The notes under the pieces: model-generated
The model's database searches: none
The model's input: the letters and a program-made list of their open reading frames with translations, nothing else
What the model was told of the DNA's origin: nothing
Program-made: the position numbers and the translations under genes
Assembly (NCBI GenBank): GCA_018399285.1
Contig: JAGYOW010000012.1
Span: forward strand, 17,200-81,199
Reading direction: 5' to 3'
DNA from: Desulfotignum sp.
GTDB taxonomy: Bacteria; Desulfobacterota; Desulfobacteria; Desulfobacterales; Desulfobacteraceae
Length of the DNA: 64,000 bases
Shown: piece by piece, positions 9,843-20,596 of the stretch
How the letters are laid out: the number at the start of each line of letters is the position of its first letter
Numbering within the stretch: the stretch's first letter is position 1

Positions 9843-12800
9843 TCAGAACCCTTGATTCTTTTTCTGGTTTTGGATGCTGGCAAAGAGTTCAACGGTTCGG
9901 AAATCCGGTTTGGCATCCATCTCCTTTTCAAGCATGGCTGTGAATGACACATACAGATTCAGGGCTTTTTTGATCCTGCCGCTGTCGGCATACAGGATCA
10001 TCAAATTTCGGCACGCGCTTTCCAGGCAGGGATCCATGTTTAAAACCGCCTGCCAGGTATCAATCGCCAGATCAGTCTGGTCCAGGTTTTCATGGATCAG
10101 CGCTTTGGCGGACATCATTTCCAGATATCTGGATCGATACAGGATCCTTTGCCGTTCCACCCAGTCCAGGTATGGCTCTTCGGCGAAAAAATCACCTTGA
10201 TAGATATCAACGGCCTTTTCATATATCTCCAAGGCCTTTTCAAGCCGGTCTTTGCCGGCCAGCCGGTCCGCTGCTTTTCCCATGTTCATGAATTCTGTGG
10301 CATCGATGGAAACCATTTCCATATCAAAGGATATCCTGGATGCTTTCTGAAAAACATAACTGCATCCAAAGATTTTTTCGATATCTTTTTCCAGTACTTT
10401 TCTCAAGCGATGCAGGGTGATCTTGAAATTTTTCTCTCCGGATTCAGACGAAGCCTCCGGCCATAGATCATTGATCAGAATCTCTTTGGGCACATCTATG
10501 CCGCCATGCCGGACCAGTAATTTGAGCAGCATCAGCGGTTTGGTGCCTTCAAATTCTCTGACATCGATCATCCGGGTGCCGATCCGGATGACAAAACAGC
10601 CGAATGTCCGGATATGCAGCCGGGGCAATACCCGTTTGTATACGGGTGCCAGCCGGGCCGCCAGATCTGGTCGTTCCTTTTTCCCGGCAGTCCGGATTCT
10701 TTCTGCCAAAGCCTGTTCAAGACCTGTCGTGTCAAGGGCCTTCACCATGGATTTGACGTGGTTTATTTCCGGAAAACAGCGCGGGAAATCGTCTGTTTCC
10801 ATCAAGGCCATGAGTGCCGAGATCAGCATCTGGTCTTTGATGAGCGGCAGACAACGGTATCCTTCTTTTTTGGATTTTACAAATCCTTTTTCAAAAAAAA
10901 AGATGGCCTCATTTTTCCGGGAAAGCGCCCAGAAGCAGATGCCTGCGGCAATCAATGTTTCGCATAAGCTCAGCCCGGACCCTGTTTTTTCAAAATAATC
11001 CGCCGCCGGAAGCAAATGTTCCAGTGCCTGATCATATTGATTGCAGGACAAATGGAGTATCCCTGCCAGCTGGCGTGTCAGAAAATAATGGATATCCCCT
11101 TTTTTTGCCGGGTCGAACGCGTGAAGTGATGCGTTGACATGTCCCAGGGCACCGGAAAAGTCGTTTTTCAGAAAACATGTCAGCGCATGAATTCGGCAGG
11201 AGATGCCCTGATAAAAGGTGTTTCCTTCAAGAATAGAAAAATCGTTCAAATGGTCGGCCATTTGTGCGGCATCTGCAAACCGGCCGGAACAGGCAAACAG
11301 CAGGGCTTTTTCTTCCACCAGAACCGGATACAGAAAAATCAACCCGAATGTATCGATATCTTCTTCACAGCGGTCCAGCAAAGATTCCGCCTGCTCAAAC
11401 TGCTGGTTTTTCAAAAACAGATCGATGTCCACAATGTGTTTCAATACCCGGTATTCAGGACTCTGTCGTTTCCGGTCCATCTGAAGGATCTGGGCAAGCA
11501 GTTTTCGGGCATTGTCAAAATCACCGGCCCGGACATATCCCAGGGCCAGGGTGATGGAAGTGTTGAACATCAGACCGGGATCATTGATCTGACGGGCCAG
11601 AAGCCGGGCGGTTTTACAGGCGGAAATGCCTTTGGTGAAGTTGCCGGACCCGGCAATATATCCCAGCCCGATTTTTTGCAGCAGCAGCCCTCTGGCCCAT
11701 GGGAACTGTTCTGTTTTTCCGGTACCGGTTAAAAGGGATTCTCCTTTTTGGATCCAGTTTTCAATGGCAGCAGAGGGTTTTCTGACAAATACGGCCGCCT
11801 CGATTAAAAATCCGGATGACAACAGCATACCCCGGAGATCATCTGTCTGCCTGAACAGAGAAAATGCGGTTTCAAATCGGTCAATGTTTTTCCGCCCACC
11901 TTTGATCCGGTGGGGGATGATGGAGAAAAACGTCAGCCAGGGGTCTGTTGCCACCTGTTTCCCAGGCAGCCGGTTGATCCATTTTTCAAGACTGGACAGG
12001 TTTTCCCGAATCAGGTAGTCAGATCCTTTGATCCGGATGATCCGGGCCATCTGGTCGGTGTCTCCGGCCAGGTCACAGCATTTGAGGGCCGCCTCATGCC
12101 GCCGGTTTTTCCACAATGCCCGGGCAACTTCGCGGTAAATTTTTTGAATCTGTTCATGGGAACAGGTCCGGGCCATCTGCTGGGATAAAAAATTTCTGAA
12201 CAGGCGATGGTACCGGAATTCATATTTTCCTTGACGGTCATGGATCCGCTGGATAAACAGGTTCCGTCTTTCAAGCCGGTTCAGTATTGACAGGGCGGTC
12301 TGCGGGTCAAACAGAATTTGTGTGGTGGCCGTGTCGATGGTCTCGGGCACGGCAGTGATCATCAGGAACTGTTTGATGTCATCAGGCAGGCGGTTGTAAA
12401 TTTCCTGGGAAAAATAGGTAAATGTTTCTTCAGACAAATGCCGGGGAATGTCGTCTAAAAAAAAGTTCGTCTGATTGAGAGATTCTTTGACCAGGGTCAA
12501 TCCGCCGATCCAGCCATTGGTCATTTCGTGGAGGCGGGTTATCTGGGAAAGGTTCAGCTCCGGCCGGCTGAAAAACAGGTCCCGGGTTTCCTCCAGAGTA
12601 AACGTCAAGTCCTGATTTTCAATGATACAGATCTGCCGGGATATTTTCAGCGCTGCGATGTTGCAGTCCGGAATGGTCCGTGACAGGATAAACCGTTTCA
12701 GAAAATCATTGGGGATCGTCAGTAAGCGGAAAACCAGGTCAGCCCCCGGACTGGAACCATCCAGCTGTTCCAGATCATCCAGCACCAGTGCCACCGGAGC

Positions 12801-13163
12801 GGTTAACCGGTCAAAAAGATCCGTTAACGCCCTGACATGCTGTAAAAGCCGCCGGCCTGCACCCAAAATCGTGCTGCCGGTGAGCAGCGGTTCCGGATGA
12901 TCGGATGTTTCGTCTATTCTGTTGAATGATTCAACAATCCGGTCAAACAGTTTTTCACCGTCATTGTCATCTTCGGTCAGATGAATCCAGATGACCGGAA
13001 TATTTTTTTCAGCCAGATAAGAGGCGACAAGGGTGGTCTTTCCCTGGGCAGCCTGGCCCGTGATCAGAAAATCAGGTTTATGAAACTGGCTGTCCAGAAG
13101 TTCGAACAAACGGCTGCGTCTGAGTACATCACTGAAATATGGCAGATTGGAAGATGGGATCAT
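9843..13163 (-). CDS. MalT/LuxR-type STAND ATPase with C-terminal BTAD transcriptional activator domain
   Basis: Start MIPSSNLPYFSDVLRRSRLFELL; ITGQAAQGKTTLVASYL Walker A; LVLDDLEQLDGSS Walker B; C-term IRTFGCFVIRIGTRMIDVREFEGTKPLMLLKLLVRHGG...INDLWPEA...LHRLRKVLE (SARP/BTAD-like). Confidence 0.85.
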   Translation of the reverse strand: MIPSSNLPYFSDVLRRSRLFELLDSQFHKPDFLITGQAAQGKTTLVASYLAEKNIPVIWIHLTEDDNDGEKLFDRIVESFNRIDETSDHPEPLLTGSTILGAGRRLLQHVRALTDLFDRLTAPVALVLDDLEQLDGSSPGADLVFRLLTIPNDFLKRFILSRTIPDCNIAALKISRQICIIENQDLTFTLEETRDLFFSRPELNLSQITRLHEMTNGWIGGLTLVKESLNQTNFFLDDIPRHLSEETFTYFSQEIYNRLPDDIKQFLMITAVPETIDTATTQILFDPQTALSILNRLERRNLFIQRIHDRQGKYEFRYHRLFRNFLSQQMARTCSHEQIQKIYREVARALWKNRRHEAALKCCDLAGDTDQMARIIRIKGSDYLIRENLSSLEKWINRLPGKQVATDPWLTFFSIIPHRIKGGRKNIDRFETAFSLFRQTDDLRGMLLSSGFLIEAAVFVRKPSAAIENWIQKGESLLTGTGKTEQFPWARGLLLQKIGLGYIAGSGNFTKGISACKTARLLARQINDPGLMFNTSITLALGYVRAGDFDNARKLLAQILQMDRKRQSPEYRVLKHIVDIDLFLKNQQFEQAESLLDRCEEDIDTFGLIFLYPVLVEEKALLFACSGRFADAAQMADHLNDFSILEGNTFYQGISCRIHALTCFLKNDFSGALGHVNASLHAFDPAKKGDIHYFLTRQLAGILHLSCNQYDQALEHLLPAADYFEKTGSGLSLCETLIAAGICFWALSRKNEAIFFFEKGFVKSKKEGYRCLPLIKDQMLISALMALMETDDFPRCFPEINHVKSMVKALDTTGLEQALAERIRTAGKKERPDLAARLAPVYKRVLPRLHIRTFGCFVIRIGTRMIDVREFEGTKPLMLLKLLVRHGGIDVPKEILINDLWPEASSESGEKNFKITLHRLRKVLEKDIEKIFGCSYVFQKASRISFDMEMVSIDATEFMNMGKAADRLAGKDRLEKALEIYEKAVDIYQGDFFAEEPYLDWVERQRILYRSRYLEMMSAKALIHENLDQTDLAIDTWQAVLNMDPCLESACRNLMILYADSGRIKKALNLYVSFTAMLEKEMDAKPDFRTVELFASIQNQKKNQGF

Positions 13164-13173
13164 GAGACGGTTA

Positions 13174-13875
13174 TCATTCTTCCACCCGGGTTTCCCGGAT
13201 ATCTGCCAGTTTGTCCAGACCCACCATTTTAAATAGCCGTGAATAGTTGCACGATACATGGGTCAGAACGACCCGGATATTTTGCCTGCGCACCTGTTGA
13301 ATCGTGCGGGTCAACGCGGCAAGACCGGACCGGTTGATGGAAAAACTGTCATCAAGCTCAAGGGTCACTGTCTGATTGCTGACTTGAGTCCGGGCAATCT
13401 GTTCAGAAAGCATGTCCGGATCTTGTCCATTGAATCGGCCGGACAGGGTAAAGACAGGTTCATGGCAGCCGGCCGAACAAAGGGTTGCGGAAAAAGGCAT
13501 GTCAGCAGGCAGCTGCCGTCTTTTTTCCGCCCGGCTGAGGGCCGCATCCAGTGCCTGACGATCCACAGGCTTGTTGATGAAATCCGAGGCATCCATATCC
13601 AGGGCTTCCATGGCTTTTTCCAGATCCCCATGGCCGGTGATCACGATAATCTGGGAAGAAGTACCCAGGGCTTTGATTTTCCTTAACACGGTCAACCCGT
13701 CCATGCCCGGCATTTTAATGTCTGTAAATACAATTTCAGGTCTGTGTGCCTTGAAAATTTCAAGCCCTTCCAATCCGCTTTGGGCTGTATACACATCATA
13801 GCCATAGGCCGCCAGAAAAAGCCGAAACATGGACAGGGTGGGTTTCTCATCATCGATCACAAGCACTTTGATCAT
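13174..13875 (-). CDS. Response regulator receiver-STAS domain fusion
   Basis: MIKVLVIDDEKPTLSMFRLFLAAYGYDV...VFTDIKMPGMDGL...VITGHGD...INKPVDR receiver; C-terminal VTLELDDSFSINRSGLAALTRTIQQVRRQNIRVVLTHVSCNYSRLFKMVGLDKL is STAS-like. Confidence 0.85.
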   Translation of the reverse strand: MIKVLVIDDEKPTLSMFRLFLAAYGYDVYTAQSGLEGLEIFKAHRPEIVFTDIKMPGMDGLTVLRKIKALGTSSQIIVITGHGDLEKAMEALDMDASDFINKPVDRQALDAALSRAEKRRQLPADMPFSATLCSAGCHEPVFTLSGRFNGQDPDMLSEQIARTQVSNQTVTLELDDSFSINRSGLAALTRTIQQVRRQNIRVVLTHVSCNYSRLFKMVGLDKLADIRETRVEE

Positions 13876-15757
13876 GGTGTGTTAACTCCTTTGAATAGTG
13901 GGGATCTTTGTGTTCAGGGAAAAGGATTCTGAAAACCGTTCCTTTTCCGGGCCGGCTGGACAGGGAAATGGTGCCGTTATAATCTTTGACAATCCCTTTG
14001 ATAATGGGCAGGCCAAGCCCGAGTCCCTCCCCCATGGGTTTGGTCGTATAAAAAGATTCAAATATGGATTCGGTCATATCCGGGTCGATACCGGCACCAT
14101 TGTCTTCAATGTCGATGCCGACCTGATGGTTCATGGAAAAGGTTTGAATGACAATTTTCCCCGGATTTGTGACGTTCAGGGTCTCAATCCGTTCATTGAT
14201 GGCATCCCGGGCATTGGTGATCAGGTTGAACAACACTTGTTCCAGCCGGTTGTTGTGGGCCAGGATGGGCGCAATGGTTTTATCCAGTTTCAGGACCAGA
14301 TCAATATTCTGAAGGGTGATCTGGCGCCCGATGATCTTGTGCACCGAAAGAATACAGGTGTTGACGTTGACCCGTTCCCTGGAAAAATCCACTTTTCGTG
14401 AAAAATTTTTCAGCCGGCTGACAATATCAGCGGCCCGGGTGACCTGGTCGCTGATCTCGGTAAGGACCATGGTCAGGTCTTCCGGTTGGACAGCCTGTTT
14501 TCTTCCATGCATCAGACACAGGTATTCGCTGCCCATTTTAATGGCATTGAGCGGCTGGTTGATTTCATGGGCAATACCGGCGGACATTTTTTCCAGGTTG
14601 GCCATTTTGCTGGCCTGAATGAGTTGAGAATCTTTTTCCACCAGTTCGGTGATATCTGTGGTGCCCACGATGATCACATCCTCTTTACCATACGCTGCCG
14701 GGCTGGTATGGATGTTTACAAACACAGGTGCCCCGCTTTTTTTGAAAAATTTGACCTTGGAACGGTTTGCCCCGGTTTCAAGATCAAAAGGTTCATCTTC
14801 CATAGATGTCATATCCAGTTCACCCAGATCAAACAGCGTCATTTCCATCAGTTCCTGGCGCGTATATTCGAACAGTTCCGTGGCATTGGGATTGGCATCC
14901 AAAATATCAAAACCGGTTTTGTCCACCACAAAGATGGGGTTGGGACCGCTTTTGAAAAGCGAGCGGTATTTTTTCTGCGAGTCTTTCAGGCTGCGGGTGG
15001 AATCTCTCAGCCGGGACGTCATTTTGATAAACGAATCCGTCAGTTTTGAAATTTCATCGTTCCGGGTTTTGATGTCCTGTTTCAGCGTTTGAAAGTTTTT
15101 ACTGTCAATGACATCAAAGTCCCCCCGGGTCAGCAGATCCGTATATCGGATCAGTGAAGCAATGGGCCGGGTGATGAACAGGGCCAGCCGGTGTGAAAGA
15201 AAAAAGAAAATCAGGGTGACCATGGACAGAAAACTTAAAAATATCCACCGCAACTGGGCAATCAGATTGTCGATATGCTGTTTGTCCAGACCCATCTGAA
15301 TGGATCCGATGGTATAGATGCCTTCTGTGACCGGCACAGTGATGTGAAAGACCCAGTGAGGTCCCATCTCCAGGTTTTTGATCCCCACCTCGCTTGCCGG
15401 CTGCTGTTTGACAATGGTTTTGACCGGGCCCACAAATCCAGTGGTAAAGGTATGGGCCAGGATATTTCCACTGTTGTCCGAAATGATCAGATATTTGACC
15501 AGATCCTTCCGGTTGCCATATCGGGCATCATAGGCCAGGCTGGTAAGTTCGGCCCGGTTTTCAGTGAGAATAAATCCCCGGGCACTGTCTGCAATGCTTT
15601 GTGCAATACCGATGCCTCGGTTTTTCAATTCCCGGGTCAGGCTTGAAATAAGCAGGGCTCTTGTGAACAGGGCGATGATGATGCTGACCAGCAGGGTGAC
15701 GCCCAGACAGGAGATGAAAATTTTGTTTTTCAAGGTCAGGTGGGAAAACGGTGTCAT
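13850..15757 (-). CDS. Membrane sensor histidine kinase with HAMP and PAS
   Basis: N-terminal TM; PAS; SAGIAHEINQPLNAIKM H-box; LFNLITNARDAI N-box; DNGAGIDPDM; GLGLGLPIIKGIV. Confidence 0.92.
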   Translation of the reverse strand: MTPFSHLTLKNKIFISCLGVTLLVSIIIALFTRALLISSLTRELKNRGIGIAQSIADSARGFILTENRAELTSLAYDARYGNRKDLVKYLIISDNSGNILAHTFTTGFVGPVKTIVKQQPASEVGIKNLEMGPHWVFHITVPVTEGIYTIGSIQMGLDKQHIDNLIAQLRWIFLSFLSMVTLIFFFLSHRLALFITRPIASLIRYTDLLTRGDFDVIDSKNFQTLKQDIKTRNDEISKLTDSFIKMTSRLRDSTRSLKDSQKKYRSLFKSGPNPIFVVDKTGFDILDANPNATELFEYTRQELMEMTLFDLGELDMTSMEDEPFDLETGANRSKVKFFKKSGAPVFVNIHTSPAAYGKEDVIIVGTTDITELVEKDSQLIQASKMANLEKMSAGIAHEINQPLNAIKMGSEYLCLMHGRKQAVQPEDLTMVLTEISDQVTRAADIVSRLKNFSRKVDFSRERVNVNTCILSVHKIIGRQITLQNIDLVLKLDKTIAPILAHNNRLEQVLFNLITNARDAINERIETLNVTNPGKIVIQTFSMNHQVGIDIEDNGAGIDPDMTESIFESFYTTKPMGEGLGLGLPIIKGIVKDYNGTISLSSRPGKGTVFRILFPEHKDPHYSKELTHHDQSACDR

Positions 15758-16974
15758 GGCAACAATACCAGATTTTCGTTTCTGATGACGGTAAAATAAA
15801 CCTGATCCAGGCCCTGGCTGTCTTTGGGACCGAAGCTCAGACGATTTTTAATGCCAAGGTCAAAATCATTCACAGATTTAATGGCCTGGATAAAAGACTG
15901 CCGGGTGAGGTTTCGTCCGGCCCGTTCCAGCCCCTCCACCAGAATTTTTGCGTTGATATACCCTTCCAGTCCCACAAAACTGGGCCGGCTGTCCGGATAG
16001 TACCGGTTTAATAACCGGTTATATTCATTGACACCCGGCAGGTCTTCTTTGGAAAGATCTATGGATGGCGGCGGTACCACTTGCGTGACAATCACTCCTT
16101 CCCCATCCGGCCCGAGCCGCCGGGCAAGTTCTTTGGATCCCACAAAAGAAACATTGTGAAACAGCGGGGTAAAATTCTGCCGGCGGGCCAGCTGGATGAA
16201 TCTGGCACAGCTGTCATAGGTTCCGATCATGACCACGGCCTGGGCATCGGATTGAATAATCTGCGCCAGTCCGGCTTCCACATCCAGGGTTCCCCGGATA
16301 TAGGAGCCTTTGGCCACAGGTACCAGATCGTATTGTTTCAGGGCGATTTCGGTTCCCCTGAGCCCGTCGAGTCCATATTCATCATACTGATAGAAAACAG
16401 CGACCCGGGTCATCCCTTTCTGTTTTACGATCAGATCTACAGCTGCCTGGGTTTCCTGGTAATAGGATGCCCGGATATTGATTAGAAAAGGATTGGGCGG
16501 CTGGCGCAGCCGCTGGGCACCGGTGAACATCCCTACCAGGGGGATTTCCGCTTCATTGATCAGAGGAATGATGCGGACCGTGGTGGGGGTCCCCACATAA
16601 CAGAACAGCGCAAACACCTTTTTTTCAAGGATCAGCTGCTGGGTATTGTAAAGGCACTGAGAGGGATTGTATTCATCATCCATGGCCACCAGCTGTATTT
16701 GTCTGCCATGCACGCCTCCCTGCTGGTTGATATCAGACAGATAAGACATGGCGCCCTGAATCATCTGGGTGCCCAGATACCCTGCATGACCCCCTAATGC
16801 CAGGGAAGACCCGATCAGAATCTCGTTGTCGGAAATGCCGTTTCGGCCGCCCTGGACCGATTCTGTCTCAGGCGGCATGCCGCAGGCAATACAGAACAGC
16901 AGAAAAAAACCTGTCAGACAATGGACGATACAGTACCTGATCACGTTACTTTTCATCCTTTGGCAAAAGTCCAT
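15754..16974 (-). CDS. Periplasmic-binding lipoprotein (LivJ/branched-chain-type receptor family)
   Basis: Lipobox-like LLFCIACGMPPE; ILIGSSLALGGHAGYLGTQMIQGAMSYLSDINQQGGVHGRQIQLVAMDDEYNP; stop overlaps kinase start. Confidence 0.88.
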   Translation of the reverse strand: MDFCQRMKSNVIRYCIVHCLTGFFLLFCIACGMPPETESVQGGRNGISDNEILIGSSLALGGHAGYLGTQMIQGAMSYLSDINQQGGVHGRQIQLVAMDDEYNPSQCLYNTQQLILEKKVFALFCYVGTPTTVRIIPLINEAEIPLVGMFTGAQRLRQPPNPFLINIRASYYQETQAAVDLIVKQKGMTRVAVFYQYDEYGLDGLRGTEIALKQYDLVPVAKGSYIRGTLDVEAGLAQIIQSDAQAVVMIGTYDSCARFIQLARRQNFTPLFHNVSFVGSKELARRLGPDGEGVIVTQVVPPPSIDLSKEDLPGVNEYNRLLNRYYPDSRPSFVGLEGYINAKILVEGLERAGRNLTRQSFIQAIKSVNDFDLGIKNRLSFGPKDSQGLDQVYFTVIRNENLVLLP

Positions 16975-17186
16975 GCCGTTTCAACAAAATCGTGTGTTCC
17001 GGATAAGAACGACCGTCACATTCCAGGATTTTGGATGGTGAAATAACAATGAGCATACCTGTATCCTCCTTTGATAAATATGTAGCCCGAATCTTTTTAA
17101 AAAACAATGACAGAATTATTTATGTGCACCATGAGGAATTTTTTCAGACCTTGACAAGGATTGAGCAATCATAGGATAACCGGAAC

Positions 17187-17834
17187 ATGGCACAAGTATG
17201 GATCATCGGCAGCGGCAGGTTCGGGCTCAGGGCGGCCCGGTTCATGCGCAAAGACAAAAGCCGAAGAATGGATGTGACCCTGGTGGACCGGGACAGGCAA
17301 AGTCTTGAAAAAGCCGGTTCACTGGGATGCACCACCGTGGCCGGAGACGGGGTGGATTTTCTGTTCAAGGAAATGACCCGGACCCGGGGACCGGACTGGG
17401 TGGTGCCGGCCGTACCCGTGCATCTGGCCTGGGAATGGTGCCGTTTCACACTGGGAACCCATCGCCTGGTTTCCTGTCCTCTGCCCGATGAAATTGACAG
17501 ATGCCTGCCAAATCCCATGCGGGGAACAGACAACCAGATTTATGTCAGTCATGCGGATTTTTTGTGCCCTCCCAACTGCTCTGAACCCGATGATAAGTGC
17601 ACGGTCACCGGCCAACCCAGAAAAAAAGATATGTTCCGGTTGATTGCTGAACTGAATGTTCCGGAAGTACTGCCGTTTGTCATTCAAAGCCGGCAACTCG
17701 GGCCGGGGGTGGGGGGATATTCACCGGCCGATCTGTATGCGCTGGCGGACCGGATTTCCCGGCACAAAGGCCAGTGCCTGGTGGCCACGGCCTGCCGGTG
17801 CCACGGGGTGATATCCGGCGGCGTTGTCACATAA
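17187..17834 (+). CDS. NAD(P)-binding Rossmann (TrkA-N-like) protein with Cys motif
   Basis: MAQVWIIGSGRFGLRAARFM...VTLVDRDRQSLEKAG; FLCPPNCSEPDDKC. Confidence 0.6.
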   Translation: MAQVWIIGSGRFGLRAARFMRKDKSRRMDVTLVDRDRQSLEKAGSLGCTTVAGDGVDFLFKEMTRTRGPDWVVPAVPVHLAWEWCRFTLGTHRLVSCPLPDEIDRCLPNPMRGTDNQIYVSHADFLCPPNCSEPDDKCTVTGQPRKKDMFRLIAELNVPEVLPFVIQSRQLGPGVGGYSPADLYALADRISRHKGQCLVATACRCHGVISGGVVT

Positions 17835-17928
17835 AATCTGTTCGGCCCAACAGAAAATCATTTGAACCCATCCGTTAAAACCCGCTCATAGTCAAGACCG
17901 TTGTTGGTTGCAGGATTGAAAATAGATA

Positions 17929-17967
17929 TTGACAAAATATTTATTCTGTTTATAGAATACTCATTCT
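17929..17967 (+). promoter_or_regulatory. Sigma70-type promoter with overlapping operator-like repeats
   Basis: TTGACA (17929-17934), 18-bp spacer, TAGAAT (17953-17958); ATTCT-N6-AGAAT-N4-ATTCT (17943-17967). Confidence 0.55.
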
Positions 17968-17992
17968 AAAAAATGAAACAACGAGTTTAATT

Positions 17993-18604
17993 ATGGCTGC
18001 CTTGACCCGAAAACAAAGAGACCGACAGAAGAAAGCGCCGGGAAAATTCTGGCGGCAGCCCTGGCTATGTTTGCCGAAGGCGGGTTTCACAACACCACCA
18101 TGGCCAGATTTCCAAAGCAGCCCAGTATCCGCTGGCACCATCTATAAATATTTTCCTGAAAAAGAGATGTACCATGACCTGGTGATCGAGCGGGTCCATG
18201 AACTGGGGCGGATTTTGTATGACATCGCCCATCAACAGGACGTGAGCGTGACAGACCGGCTTCTGGCTGCCCTCAAAGCCCAGGCCCGGTTTTATAGAGA
18301 CAATCAGGACGTGGTGAAAATTTATATTTCTGAAAGAAGCAATATTGATAGCGTGGGCATGCCCCAGCTCAACGAGCGGGTGAACCGCCCCATGAGCGCA
18401 TGGTGCAGCTGTTTGAAACCATGTTTGACCAGGGATCCGGGAAAAGGTGTTCAAAACTTACCCGGCCCGGGACATGGCGGAACTGTTTGCCGATATCGTG
18501 CATTAGCGGGCTGGTCCGGTCTGTTCCGGGAGGAGGACCCAACCCAGTCAGACCGTCGGCTGTCCATGATTTTTGAGATGTTTACAACCGGTATACAAAA
18601 ATAA
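17993..18604 (+). pseudogene. TetR-family regulator, frameshifted
   Basis: AGTIYKYFPEKEMYHDLVIERVHEL in frame but the flanking HTH and C-terminal regions shift frame. Confidence 0.7.
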
Positions 18605-18630
18605 ATATATAGACAAGGAGATCGTATCCC

Positions 18631-20418
18631 ATGGCACAATCCATTGCAGACCGAAGAGATCAGGAGTTTGTCCTTCATGAGATGCTCAACGCCGCAGATC
18701 TGCATCCCATGAACGGTTCAGGAATTCAACAAAAACCATGGACATGGTATTGACCGAGGCCCAAATCTGTCAAGGAACTTTTGCCCGTCAGCAAGGAAGG
18801 CGATGAGACCTGTGTCCTGAAAACGGCAAAGTCACGATTCCGCCGTGCTTTCACCGGGCGTATAAGTTGTTTTGTGAAGGGGAATGGGTGGCCATGTGTG
18901 ATGATCCGGAATTCGGCGGCCAGGCATGCCCCGGGTGCTTTCCATGGCTGCCGGCGAATTGTTCACCGGGGCCAACTGCGCCTTCATGTACCCGGGCCCG
19001 ACCCACGGGGCCGGCAAACTGGTGGAAGAGTTCGGCACCGAAGACCAGAAGAAAATATCTGAAAATCTGTATACCGGAAATGGGCCGGCACCATGTGTTT
19101 GACTGAACCCGAAGCCGGGTCGGACGTGGGCAACCTGACCACTATCGCCAAACGCAATGAAGACGGAACCTTTTCCATTACCGGCAGCAAGATTTTCATC
19201 TCCGGCGGTGACCAGGATCTCACCGAAAATATCATCCATCCGGTGCTGGCCCGCATTGAAGGGGCCCCTGGCCGGTACCAAGGGAATTTCACTGTTTCTG
19301 GTTCCCAAATACCGGGTCAATGAAGACGGCACCATCGGCGAATCCAATGATGTGACCTGCACCGGTCTGGAAGAAAATGGGATTCACGGCAATGCCACTG
19401 CGTCCCCTGGCCTTCGGCTCCAAAGGCAATTGCATCGGCGAGCTGCTGGGCGAAGAGAACAAGGGCATGAAAGCCATGTTCGTGATGATGAATGAGGCCC
19501 GGTTGGGGGTCGGGCTCCAGGGATTCGGCTTTGCCATGCGTCCTATGTCAATGCAGTCAATTATGCAAAAGAAAGAATCCAGGGCACGGACCTGACCAAG
19601 ATATTTGACAAAGACCCCAAACCCGTGGCCATCATCAATCATCCGGATGTCAAACGCCAGCTGCTGCACATGAAAGCCTATGTGGACGGCATGCGGAGCC
19701 TGATGTATTTCACGGCCCTGTGTTTTGACAAGGTGCTCACGTCCGCCGATGAAACCGACAAAGAGACCTGGCAGGGGCTGATCGAACTGCTGATTCCCGT
19801 GGTGAAAGGCTATATCACGGACCGGGCGTTTGAGGTGTGTACCCAGGGCGTCCAGGTATTTGGCGGGTACGGGTTTATCAGCGAATATCCCCAGGAACAG
19901 CTGCTTCGAGACTGTAAAATCACTTCCATTTATGAGGGCACCAACGGGATCCAGGCCATGGATCTTCTGGGCAGAAAACTGGGCCTGAAAAAAGGCAAGC
20001 CGTTCATGGACCTGTTGACCCGGATGAACCAGACCATTGCCGCAGCCATGAAATCCCGAACTGGCAGACATGGCCGTGCGGGTGGAAAACAGCGGTGAAC
20101 AAGCTGGAGAAACCGCCATGCACATGGGTATGACTGCCATGTCCGAAAAAGTGCTGGATGCTTTTGCCGTGGCCCATCCGTTTCTGGATGTCACAGGGGA
20201 CGTGGTCCCGGCCTGGCTGAACTGTGGCGGGCTGTCACGGCCCGAGCCTTAAAATCAAGTCCGCCGCCAGAAAAGGATGCTGCATTTTATCAGGCTGTGT
20301 GACTACGGCAAAATACTTTATTCAATGGGTTCTGCCGGCAACTTTAGGAAAGATGGATGCGTTGAAAGGCACATATTCCGCCATCATGGAAATGCCGGAT
20401 GAGGCATTTCCTGCATAA
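18631..20418 (+). pseudogene. Acyl-CoA dehydrogenase with multiple frameshifts
   Basis: MAQSIADRRDQEFVLHEML; MCLTEPEAGSDVGNLTTIAKRNEDGTFSITGSKIFISGGDQDLTENIIHPVLARIEGAP; KYFIQWVLPATLGKMDALKGTYSAIMEMPDEAFPA; spread over several frames. Confidence 0.85.
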
Positions 20419-20447
20419 TTTTTTGCTGAAATTAAAGAGAAATCGAT

Positions 20448-20504
20448 AGACACGGGATGTCTTTATAAACGGCACCATGGCGTTTTTAAGGACATCCCGT
20501 GTCT
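20448..20504. repeat. Perfect 14-bp inverted repeat with nested inner arm between convergent genes
   Basis: agacacgggatgtc (20448-20461)/gacatcccgtgtct (20491-20504); inner aaacg/cgttt. Confidence 0.7.
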
Positions 20505-20596
20505 CTGGTCGGCTTGAACATGTTCTTATTCAACCGGTGGCGTTTCAAAAGCCGGTTGAGCTGCCGGGGGTGACGCTGGCAGCTGCCGCCGCCTGA

